Below, piece by piece: positions 5,942-12,043 of a DNA stretch of 12,043 nt. The notes beneath the pieces were generated by a model. That model was given only the letters and a program-made list of their open reading frames with translations, made no database searches and was not told where the DNA came from. Numbering within the stretch: position 1 is the first letter of the stretch; each line of letters starts with the position of its first letter. Both the position numbers and the translations under genes were made by a program. This DNA comes from Rhodoferax sp. (GTDB lineage Bacteria > Pseudomonadota > Gammaproteobacteria > Burkholderiales > Burkholderiaceae_C). The stretch lies in assembly GCA_029946045.1 (NCBI GenBank), contig JAQSDS010000447.1:1-12043 (forward strand), given 5' to 3'.

Positions 5942-5956
5942 TGGCACGCAACGTGC
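5942..5956 (+). promoter_or_regulatory. Sigma-54 (RpoN) promoter of pilA
   Basis: TGGCACG-CAAC-GTGC matches the RpoN consensus TGGCACG-N4-TTGC with one mismatch. The invariant GG (5943-5944) and GC (5955-5956) are separated by exactly 10 bp. Transcription should begin near 5968, giving a leader of about 40 nt before the pilA ATG. RpoN and PilR control of major pilin genes is established in Pseudomonas and related bacteria. Confidence 0.75.
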
Positions 5957-6008
5957 GTCCCTCGGCGAGGTGTTCCGTTGATAGTTTTTTAAACCTGAAG
6001 GAGTAAGT

Positions 6009-6446
6009 ATGAAACGTTCTATGCAAAAGGGTTTTACCCTGATCGAATTGATGATCGTCGTGGCGATCATTGGTATTTTGGCTGCGGTGGCTTTGCCTGC
6101 TTATCAGGATTACACGGTGAAGGCGAAAGTTTCTGAAGCCACGGGTGTGTCAGGACCAGCGCGTACAGCAGTCGCGCAGGCTTGTAGTGAACAGACTTTG
6201 GCAACAGCTACCACCAACACACTTTTGGGGCTTCCTCTTGCCACTTCCATTACTGGCACTTATGTGACATCGGTCACGGCCGCTGGCACCTCTGCTACCG
6301 GTGGTACTGTGACTATATTGATGAAGGCAATTGGGTCGGCAGTAGCTGCTACTGACAACATTGTTTATACGGGCGTCTGTGGTGTAGGCGGTATGAAATG
6401 GACTATTGGTGGCAGTGTTAACGCCAAATATCTGCCTAAGTCATAA
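6009..6446 (+). CDS. pilA: Type IV major pilin PilA
   Basis: Structural subunit of the type IV pilus (adhesion, twitching, DNA uptake). The 145-residue prepilin has a short basic leader MKRSMQKG. Prepilin peptidase should cut after G8 and methylate F9. Glu13 is the essential Glu5 of the mature pilin, followed by the hydrophobic helix [20 protein letters not shown] (16-35). The rest is rich in Thr, Ala and Gly and offers many possible O-glycosylation sites. Only two cysteines occur, C59 and C124, so any disulfide would link the alpha-beta loop to a site well before the C-terminus. The protein ends AKYLPKS without the terminal Cys of many pilins. AAGGAG (5998-6003) precedes the ATG. A sigma-54-type promoter lies upstream, a strong terminator follows, and glycosyltransferase genes come next. 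The composition is more AT-rich than the left-hand genes. Confidence 0.96.
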   Translation: MKRSMQKGFTLIELMIVVAIIGILAAVALPAYQDYTVKAKVSEATGVSGPARTAVAQACSEQTLATATTNTLLGLPLATSITGTYVTSVTAAGTSATGGTVTILMKAIGSAVAATDNIVYTGVCGVGGMKWTIGGSVNAKYLPKS

Positions 6447-6467
6447 CTATTTGTTGGTTATTTCGAG

Positions 6468-6493
6468 AAAAGGGGGCTTTAGCCCCCTTTTCC
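6468..6493 (+). terminator. Rho-independent terminator after pilA
   Basis: Perfect 10-bp stem AAAAGGGGGC (6468-6477) with GCCCCCTTTT (6482-6491), loop TTTA, the T-run forming the 3' arm. It lies 21 bp after the pilA stop. It should end most pilA transcripts and let limited read-through reach the GT-C gene, which has no convincing promoter of its own. The A-run on the 5' arm means it could also work leftward. Confidence 0.88.
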
Positions 6494-6540
6494 GTTTGAA
6501 AGTTGAAGTTGAAGTGTCGTGCCCTGTTACCAAGGATCAC

Positions 6541-8481
6541 ATGCAACGCCTGATTCCCGGTTTTTTGTTTTTGTGTGCGCTGCTCGCTGCTTTTCTGATT
6601 TATCAACCGGGCCTCGGCGGCCCGCCTGTTTTTGACGATGGCCCAAACATTGTCAACAATCCACATCTCAGGGTGACAGATCTTTCTCTGTCGAGCCTGC
6701 GCGAAGCTGCTTATTCAAGCCCTGTCGGGGCCTTTCAGAGACCGATCAGCATGCTGAGCTTCGGGATGAATTTTCACTTCAATTCTGGCAATTTTGCCCC
6801 GTTTCCTTTCAAGCTTACCAATCTGTTCATTCATCTGCTGAACGGTTCGGCAATATTCGCCCTGGTTCGCCTAATTGTCGGCCACTACCGCAAGCAGTTG
6901 CAACCGCTGTTGCCTGCCGCATATCCGCTCTGGCTGGCGCTCGCCGTGTCAGCCGCATGGTTATTGCACCCCCTGAACTTGACCACTGTGCTTTATCTTG
7001 TGCAGCGCATGAACAGTTTGGCCGTTTTGTTCACCCTGGGTGGCCTGTTTCTGTATGTTTGGGGGCGCATCCGCGTTTGCAACGGCCAACGTGGCGGCAT
7101 CTTGGCTATTCTGGTGGGCATCTTTGTCTTTACGCCACTGGCCATACTGTGCAAGGAAAATGGCGCCCTGCTGCCCTTCTTCATGCTGGTAGCCGAACTG
7201 ACACTTTTCAAACTCGAAACAGCCCAGCCGGTTGCGCGGCGTGTGCTGATTGTTATTTTCACGGTCTGCACACTACTGCCGGTGTTGGCCTTTGTCAGCT
7301 ACGTTGCGTTGCACCCTGACTGGTTGCTCGGCGGCTATGCCACACGCGAATTTACTCTACCAGAGCGTCTGATGACCGAGGCACGCGTCGTCTGGTTTTA
7401 CGTGCGCCTGATTGTGTTGCCCAGCATCGCTTTGATGGGCATGTATCACGATGACATTGCCATTTCGCACGGCCTGTTTGACCCGGTAACGACCTTGCCA
7501 GCCATTATTGGCATGATTGCGTTGCCCGTGGTGGTTTGGTTGGCGCGCCGCCGCCAGCCACTGGTCACTTTTGGCATTCTTTTCTTTTTTGTTGGCCACA
7601 GCATGGAGTCAACAATCATTCCGTTGGAGCTTGCCCACGAGCACCGCAATTACCTGCCTATGCTCGGTATTTTGTTGGCATTTTTCCATTTACTGCTGCA
7701 GCCATTTCACTTGGCCAGTGCCAGAATACCACGTCAAACAGTGGCTGTTTTGCTGATTGGCCTGTTTGCCGCTGGTACATTTTCCCGCGCGACAGCCTGG
7801 GCCAATCCGTTTGATATGTTGTATGCCGAAATTGAGCATCACCCCAACTCGCCTCGCGCCAACATCGAAATGGGCAACCTGTATGCAAGGCTAGTCTCGC
7901 AAGACCCATTGGCCATGGAGGAAAACTATTTGTTCGCCTGGCAATATTACGAGCACGAAGCAAGCCTCAACAAAAGCAATGTCAACGGCCTGTTTGGCCT
8001 AGTGGTGCTCAGTATGTCGCGTGGAAAACCTATCGAGAATAGTTTGTTGACGGACCTGACTGATCGCCTCAAGCAGGAAGTCTTGCCGAACAGCATCATC
8101 GACCCACTGCTTGCTATAGCTGGATGCCAGAGCAAGGAGAGTTGCCCACTTTCATCGCAAGAGGTTGAGCAGTTGCTACGTGCACCTTTGAAGAATCCTC
8201 ATGTCTTCGGTCATTTCAAAGCCCTGGCCTATTCCGCCTTGACCTATTACTTGGTTAACGTCGCGCGTGACTACTCGGCGGCCATCGACGCCATTAATCA
8301 ATCCATCGCGCTCGCTCCAATGGAACGGGAACACAGGTTGACTTTGGTCAGGCTTCTTGTTGCCTTGCAACGCCCGGATGAAGCCCGTAAGCAACTCGCG
8401 ATACTCAAGCAGGCTGATCACAAAAATAGCCGCCAACGCGATATTGCTCTGCTGGAAAAGCAACTGACCCAAAACAATTGA
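6541..8481 (+). CDS. TMTC-like GT-C membrane glycosyltransferase, candidate pilin O-glycosyltransferase
   Basis: Polytopic membrane protein of 646 residues. An N-terminal signal-anchor helix (5-20) leads to a periplasmic loop with PVFDDGPNIVNNP (29-41), the acidic FDD motif typical of GT-C enzymes. RPISMLSFGMN (67-77), LLHPLNLTTVLYLVQRMNSL (141-160), CKENGALLP (204-212) and HEHRNYLPMLG (366-376) match the layout of TMTC/DUF1736-type protein O-mannosyltransferases. About ten hydrophobic segments run to residue 412; the rest (about 415-646) is soluble and helical with TPR-like parts (ANIEMGNLYARL, YSAAIDAINQSIALAP). TMTC-type enzymes move a sugar from a polyprenyl phosphate to a protein. Position right after pilA suggests the pilin as acceptor, by analogy with TfpW and TfpO genes. 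The ATG at 6541 is chosen (AAGGA at 6532-6536); longer starts would run through the terminator. A polymerase or ligase role remains possible. Confidence 0.75.
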   Translation: MQRLIPGFLFLCALLAAFLIYQPGLGGPPVFDDGPNIVNNPHLRVTDLSLSSLREAAYSSPVGAFQRPISMLSFGMNFHFNSGNFAPFPFKLTNLFIHLLNGSAIFALVRLIVGHYRKQLQPLLPAAYPLWLALAVSAAWLLHPLNLTTVLYLVQRMNSLAVLFTLGGLFLYVWGRIRVCNGQRGGILAILVGIFVFTPLAILCKENGALLPFFMLVAELTLFKLETAQPVARRVLIVIFTVCTLLPVLAFVSYVALHPDWLLGGYATREFTLPERLMTEARVVWFYVRLIVLPSIALMGMYHDDIAISHGLFDPVTTLPAIIGMIALPVVVWLARRRQPLVTFGILFFFVGHSMESTIIPLELAHEHRNYLPMLGILLAFFHLLLQPFHLASARIPRQTVAVLLIGLFAAGTFSRATAWANPFDMLYAEIEHHPNSPRANIEMGNLYARLVSQDPLAMEENYLFAWQYYEHEASLNKSNVNGLFGLVVLSMSRGKPIENSLLTDLTDRLKQEVLPNSIIDPLLAIAGCQSKESCPLSSQEVEQLLRAPLKNPHVFGHFKALAYSALTYYLVNVARDYSAAIDAINQSIALAPMEREHRLTLVRLLVALQRPDEARKQLAILKQADHKNSRQRDIALLEKQLTQNN

Positions 8482-8498
8482 AGTAGCTATTGCAAGCC

Positions 8499-9386
8499 AT
8501 GCACAATGTGAACATGCTGTCTGTTGTTATTCCCGCCAGAAACGAGGCTACCGGCCTGGCTCAGTTGTTGCCAAGCCTGCGCAAGTTGCTGCCGAGCGCA
8601 GAAATCATCGTTGTCAACGATGGTTCAACGGATAACACACTGGCTGTGTGTGCTGAATGCCAAGTGCGCGCGATCAGCCACCCTTACCCCAAAGGCAATG
8701 GCGCCGCCATCAAAACCGGTGCGCGCGCCGCACGTGGAGACGTGATTCTTTTCATGGATGCTGACGGCCAGCACAAGCCTGAAGACATCCCCGCATTGCT
8801 GCAAAAGTTTGACGAAGGCTACGACATGGTGGTGGGTGCCCGGCAATCCGGCTCGCAAGCGGGCTTGCATCGTGCGGTAGCTAATGACGTGTTCAGTCGC
8901 TTTGCCAGCTGGATGGTGATGCAGCCGATTGCGGACCTGACTTCAGGCTTTAGGGTGGTGCGGGCGGCCCGGTTCAGGCAGTTCTTGTATCTGCTGCCCA
9001 ACGGCTTTTCGTATCCCACCACCATCACTATGAGTTTTTTCAGGGCGGGTTACAGCGTGGCCTATGTGCCCATCCATTCACCGCGCCGCAGCAGTGGCTC
9101 CAGTCATATCCACCCTTTGCGTGATGGTGTGCGGTTTTTGCTGATCATCATCAAGATCGGCACGCTGTTTTCGCCGCAACGGCTGTTTCTGCCGGTCAGT
9201 GCCGGTTTCTTTTTGGCTGGCCTTGGTCACTATCTGTTTACCTATCTGACACAGGGCCGCTTTACCAACATGAGTGCGTTGCTGTTCATATCGGCCGTGT
9301 TCACTTTTCTGATTGGCATCGTTTCCGAACAGATTTCCGCACTGCATTTCAAAGACATTGACACCAAAGACGTTGAAGGTGACTAG
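8499..9386 (+). CDS. GT2 polyprenyl-phosphate glycosyltransferase (DPM1/DPG-synthase type) with C-terminal membrane helices
   Basis: Glycosyltransferase of 295 residues that probably transfers a sugar from a nucleotide donor to undecaprenyl phosphate at the inner membrane. The GT-A fold is visible: LSVVIPARNEATGL (7-20), VVNDGSTDNT (38-47), the metal-binding MDADGQHKPED (86-96), VVGARQSG (111-118) and LTSGFRVVRA (147-156). Two hydrophobic segments near the C-terminus (about 229-248 and 257-277) suggest membrane anchoring. The start is placed at ATG 8499; an in-frame ATG at 8514 would begin directly at the fold and is also possible, and no strong ribosome binding site favours either. The gap to the upstream GT-C gene is 17 bp, so the two are likely co-translated. 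This enzyme could make the lipid-linked sugar used by that GT-C transferase. The sugar identity cannot be told. Confidence 0.85.
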   Translation: MHNVNMLSVVIPARNEATGLAQLLPSLRKLLPSAEIIVVNDGSTDNTLAVCAECQVRAISHPYPKGNGAAIKTGARAARGDVILFMDADGQHKPEDIPALLQKFDEGYDMVVGARQSGSQAGLHRAVANDVFSRFASWMVMQPIADLTSGFRVVRAARFRQFLYLLPNGFSYPTTITMSFFRAGYSVAYVPIHSPRRSSGSSHIHPLRDGVRFLLIIIKIGTLFSPQRLFLPVSAGFFLAGLGHYLFTYLTQGRFTNMSALLFISAVFTFLIGIVSEQISALHFKDIDTKDVEGD

Positions 9387-9387
9387 C

Positions 9388-10497
9388 TTGAACGTTTTGA
9401 TGAGCAGCACCTCGTATCCGAAAAACCCGCAAGATTGGCAAGGTCGTTTTATTGCCAATATGGCCGAGTCGCTGGCGCGGCGCGCTGACATTCAGCTGGC
9501 TTTGTGGGCACCGCCTGGTGAATTGCCATCGCCGGTGGCAAACGCTTGTACCCCTGCCGACGCGCTCTGGCTGAAACGCCTGACCGCACAAGGCGGCATA
9601 GCCCATTTGCTGCGAAAGCGAAAATTGCTGGCTGCGACATCAGCACTGTCTTTGCTGATGCGCCTTGGGCGTGCTTACAGGCACCAGCCTGCCGACGTGA
9701 TGCATGTGAACTGGCTGCAAAACGCCTTGCCGCTTTGGGGCACCCGCACACCCGCACTGATCACCGTGCTAGGTACCGACTTTGCCCTGCTGAAGCTACC
9801 AGGCATGAAACTGCTGCTGCGCGCCATGCTGCGCCAGCGCCGCGCCATTCTGGCGCCCAACGCAGCCTGGATGCAGCCCGCGCTGGAGCAGGCTTTTGGT
9901 GACCTGGCTGAAATCCGTCCGATTGCGTTTGGGGTGGACGCTCCCTGGTTCGAAGTTGTGCGCCCTGCGCCTGTCGACAACACGCGCCATTGGCTGGCCA
10001 TAACACGGCTCACCAAAAACAAGATTGGCGACCTGTTCAGCTGGGGCGAAGGCTTATTCGGCCCGCAGCGGCAATTGCATCTGTTTGGCCCAATGCAAGA
10101 GCAGATGACGCTGCCAGCCTGGGTGCATTACCACGGCCCCACGCATCCGGCAGAGCTACTGCAAACATGGTTTCCACAAGCTTGCGGCCTCATCACCCTG
10201 AGTCGTCATGACGAAGGTCGCCCGCAAGTGATGTTAGAGGCCATGGCTGCCGGTTTGCCGGTGCTGGCCTCAGACTTGCCCGCCCATCGCGACATGATTC
10301 AGCACCGCCAGACCGGCTGGCTGGCAGCCACCCGCGACGAATTGTGCCAGGGGCTGGACTGGTTGGAAGACCCGGTGCAGAACCAGCAAACCGGGCAAAC
10401 GGCCCGCCGGTGGATCAAAGAATCGATTGGCACCTGGGACGACTGCGCCAGCCGCTATGCCACTGCCTACCAAGACCTGCTGGAACGCAAAGCATGA
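9388..10497 (+). CDS. Glycosyltransferase family 4 (GT-B fold)
   Basis: Soluble glycosyltransferase of 369 residues, expected at the cytoplasmic face of the membrane in glycan assembly. The N-terminal half begins MNVLMSSTSYPKN and has the Rossmann pieces MHVNWLQN (105-112) and ITVLGTDFALLK (125-136). The C-terminal half carries RLTKNKIGD (207-215) and the GT4 EX7E motif in HDEGRPQVMLEAMAAGLPVLASD (274-296), with E276 and E284. The start is taken as TTG at 9388, because AAGGTGA lies just upstream and homology begins there; a GTG at 9379 and an ATG at 9400 are alternatives. The upstream stop codon ends 1 nt before this start, indicating translational coupling. Its 3' end overlaps the next start in ATGA. 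The sugar donor and acceptor cannot be inferred from sequence. Confidence 0.85.
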   Translation: MNVLMSSTSYPKNPQDWQGRFIANMAESLARRADIQLALWAPPGELPSPVANACTPADALWLKRLTAQGGIAHLLRKRKLLAATSALSLLMRLGRAYRHQPADVMHVNWLQNALPLWGTRTPALITVLGTDFALLKLPGMKLLLRAMLRQRRAILAPNAAWMQPALEQAFGDLAEIRPIAFGVDAPWFEVVRPAPVDNTRHWLAITRLTKNKIGDLFSWGEGLFGPQRQLHLFGPMQEQMTLPAWVHYHGPTHPAELLQTWFPQACGLITLSRHDEGRPQVMLEAMAAGLPVLASDLPAHRDMIQHRQTGWLAATRDELCQGLDWLEDPVQNQQTGQTARRWIKESIGTWDDCASRYATAYQDLLERKA

Positions 10498-11354
10498 ACA
10501 AAGACGGCATCTTGTTGCTGGGTGGTGCAGGTTTTATTGGCAATGCGTTGGCCACGCGGCTGAAGCAGGCAAGCGTGCCAGTTCACATTGTGGGCCGACA
10601 TAACGTCGGTCAACTTGAGCAGTTGATGCCGCAATGCAGCATGGTGATTCACCTGGCTTCTGAGACCACACCAGGATCGTCGGCACGCCAAGCAGGCCTG
10701 GAGTTGGGCAACCTCACCCTGACCCTGCGCCTACTGGATGAGCTGCGGGCTCAACCGCAAATCCACCTGATTTACTTTTCATCTGGCGGCACTGTTTACG
10801 GCAACCCAGAGCACTTGCCAGTTACCGAGAGCAGCCCGATCGCGCCACTGTCCAATTACGGCGCGGGTAAGGCAGCACAAGAAAGCTTTTGTCAGGCATT
10901 GCGTGCCCAAGGTCATGCCGTCACTATTCTGCGCCCGTCCAACGCTTACGGACCGGGTCAGACGATGAAAAACGGCTTCGGGTTGGTCCGTACTATGCTG
11001 GAGCACGCCCGCCTGGGTACCGCCGTTGAGATATGGGGCGATGGCGAAAATGTGCGCGACTTTATCTACATCGACGACATCGTTGAAGCAACACTGCGCG
11101 TGATTGCCCAGCCGCAAGACTGCGGCACCTACAACCTGGGCAGCGGTGCTGGGTACAGCGTCAATCAAGTTAGGGGCATGGTTGAGCAGGTTTGCGGTCA
11201 AACTTTGCCAACCACTTATCGCTCGGCTCGTGGCTTGGACGTGCGCAGTGTGGTGTTGGATAACACGCGCTTTATCGAATGTATGGGTTGGCAGCCAACT
11301 GTGGGTTTTGCAGATGGAGTGGCACGCACTTGGGAATGGTTGCAGCGCGCATGA
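10494..11354 (+). CDS. NAD-dependent nucleotide-sugar epimerase/dehydratase (extended SDR)
   Basis: Cytoplasmic enzyme of 286 residues that probably epimerises or dehydrates a UDP- or dTDP-sugar to supply the neighbouring transferases. The dinucleotide-binding motif GGAGFIG is at 10-16, VIHLASET at 51-58, and the catalytic triad region shows SSGGTVYG (96-103) and YGAGK (Y122, K126). RPSNAYGPGQ (147-156), IWGDGENVRDFIYIDDIVEA (180-199) and YNLGSGAGYSVNQV (213-226) are typical of GalE-like and related extended SDRs. It is shorter than the roughly 310-340 residues usual in that group: the segment between V33 and L53 is condensed, lacking the usual Asp-rich adenine-ribose loop. The start ATG at 10494 overlaps the preceding stop as ATGA, and its own stop overlaps the next start the same way. 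The exact substrate is unknown. Confidence 0.87.
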   Translation: MNKDGILLLGGAGFIGNALATRLKQASVPVHIVGRHNVGQLEQLMPQCSMVIHLASETTPGSSARQAGLELGNLTLTLRLLDELRAQPQIHLIYFSSGGTVYGNPEHLPVTESSPIAPLSNYGAGKAAQESFCQALRAQGHAVTILRPSNAYGPGQTMKNGFGLVRTMLEHARLGTAVEIWGDGENVRDFIYIDDIVEATLRVIAQPQDCGTYNLGSGAGYSVNQVRGMVEQVCGQTLPTTYRSARGLDVRSVVLDNTRFIECMGWQPTVGFADGVARTWEWLQRA

Positions 11355-12043
11355 TCCACATAGCCCCACTTATTTCCGTCTGCATTGCCAACTACAACGG
11401 CATGGACGTGATTGAAGGCTGCCTGCAGTCCGTGTTGGCGCAGCAGGGCGACCTAGCGGTGGAAATTCTTGTGCATGACGATGCATCAAGCGATGAGTCT
11501 TTGGACTACATCCGCAAGCATTACCCGCAAGTCAAATTGATCCGAAGCGCCGAGAACGTTGGCTTTTGCATTGCTAACAACCGCATGGCGGCCGCGGCTA
11601 GAGGCAAATATTTGCTTTTGTTAAATAACGACGCTGCGCTGTTTCCGGATGCACTGCAAACATTGCTGCAAGAGGCCAACCGACTGGCACAACCCGCCAT
11701 TCTGACCCTACCGCAGTACGACGCCACCAGCGGCGCGCTGGTAGACCGGGGCTGCTTGCTGGACCCGTTTTACAACCCGGTGCCCAATCTGAACCCCAAC
11801 CGCACCGATGTTGCAATGGTGATTGGTGCCTGCCTTTGGCTTCCCAAAAGCCTGTGGGATGAATTGGGGGGCTTTCCGGAATGGTTTGAGTCGATTGCCG
11901 AAGACATGTATTTGTGCTGCCGGGCCAGGCTGGCGGGGTATGCGGTGCGGGCGTTGGCGGTGTCTGGTTACCGGCATTGGCAGGGGAAGAGTTTTGGCGG
12001 CAATCGGGTTGCCAACAACCGGCTGGCTTCCACGTTTAGGCGG
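11351..12043 (+). CDS. GT2 glycosyltransferase (WbbL/rhamnosyltransferase-like), 3' end cut by window edge
   Basis: The first 231 residues of a family 2 glycosyltransferase; the frame is open to the last base of the window. Signature parts: PLISVCIANYNGMDVIEGCL (6-25), ILVHDDASSDES (39-50), AENVGFCIANNRMAAAARG (68-86, the loop common in WbbL-like enzymes), LLLLNNDAALF (88-98) with the metal-binding NND motif, MVIGACLWLPKSLWDELGGF (156-175), and the catalytic acidic pair in SIAEDMYLCCRARLAGY (181-197). HWQGKSFGG (209-217) also fits this subgroup. It probably adds a sugar to a lipid-linked glycan in the cytoplasm. The ATG overlaps the stop of the epimerase gene (ATGA), so it is translationally coupled. 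The cluster clearly continues beyond the window. Confidence 0.87.
   Translation, partial: MIHIAPLISVCIANYNGMDVIEGCLQSVLAQQGDLAVEILVHDDASSDESLDYIRKHYPQVKLIRSAENVGFCIANNRMAAAARGKYLLLLNNDAALFPDALQTLLQEANRLAQPAILTLPQYDATSGALVDRGCLLDPFYNPVPNLNPNRTDVAMVIGACLWLPKSLWDELGGFPEWFESIAEDMYLCCRARLAGYAVRALAVSGYRHWQGKSFGGNRVANNRLASTFRR

Noticed and set aside
6406..6540. Upstream extension of the GT-C gene frame into pilA
   Set aside because: It would overlap the pilA end and read through a strong terminator; the ATG at 6541 has a ribosome binding site and starts a membrane anchor.

Overview
The window looks like chromosomal DNA of a GC-rich betaproteobacterium, most likely a Comamonadaceae member near Rhodoferax, Polaromonas or Acidovorax. 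This rests on the protein signatures (PilA leader, IscR and NhaR type, RNase P RNA form) and on overall sequence character. It is an inference, not a database result. There are no tRNA or rRNA genes, CRISPR arrays, transposases or phage genes.

Left part (1-3150). A truncated leftward cysteine synthase gene (cysK) is divergent from the RNase P RNA gene (rnpB, 656-999). rnpB converges, with 3 nt between them, on a leftward IscR-type Rrf2 regulator. That regulator contains no cysteine at all, so it lacks the [2Fe-2S] ligands that define IscR. It is divergent from an nhaR-type LysR regulator. The 138-bp shared control region holds an imperfect 31-32 bp direct repeat and an IscR type-2-like sequence. 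A VanX/DdpX-type D-Ala-D-Ala dipeptidase follows nhaR on the same strand.

Middle part (3149-5725). Two leftward genes lie here. One encodes an S4-domain protein shaped like a pseudouridine synthase, but its catalytic Asp and other active-site motifs are replaced. The other encodes a 574-residue Nudix plus metallo-beta-lactamase fusion. A block of three GC-rich hairpins, resembling a REP/REPIN element, sits inside the metallo-hydrolase coding region and is read through in frame.

Right part (5726-12043). A 283-bp regulatory region carries a sigma-54-type promoter and paired TGACA/TGTCA motifs ahead of pilA (type IV pilin). A strong terminator follows pilA. Then comes a rightward, tightly packed cluster: a TMTC-like GT-C membrane glycosyltransferase, a polyprenyl-phosphate glycosyltransferase of the DPM1 type, a GT4 glycosyltransferase, an NAD-dependent sugar epimerase/dehydratase and a truncated GT2 glycosyltransferase. 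The last junctions are ATGA stop/start overlaps. GT-C enzymes use polyprenyl-phosphate sugars and the next gene encodes a plausible maker of such a donor, so the simplest reading is a pilin (or other surface protein) O-glycosylation module running into a surface-glycan cluster that continues beyond the window.
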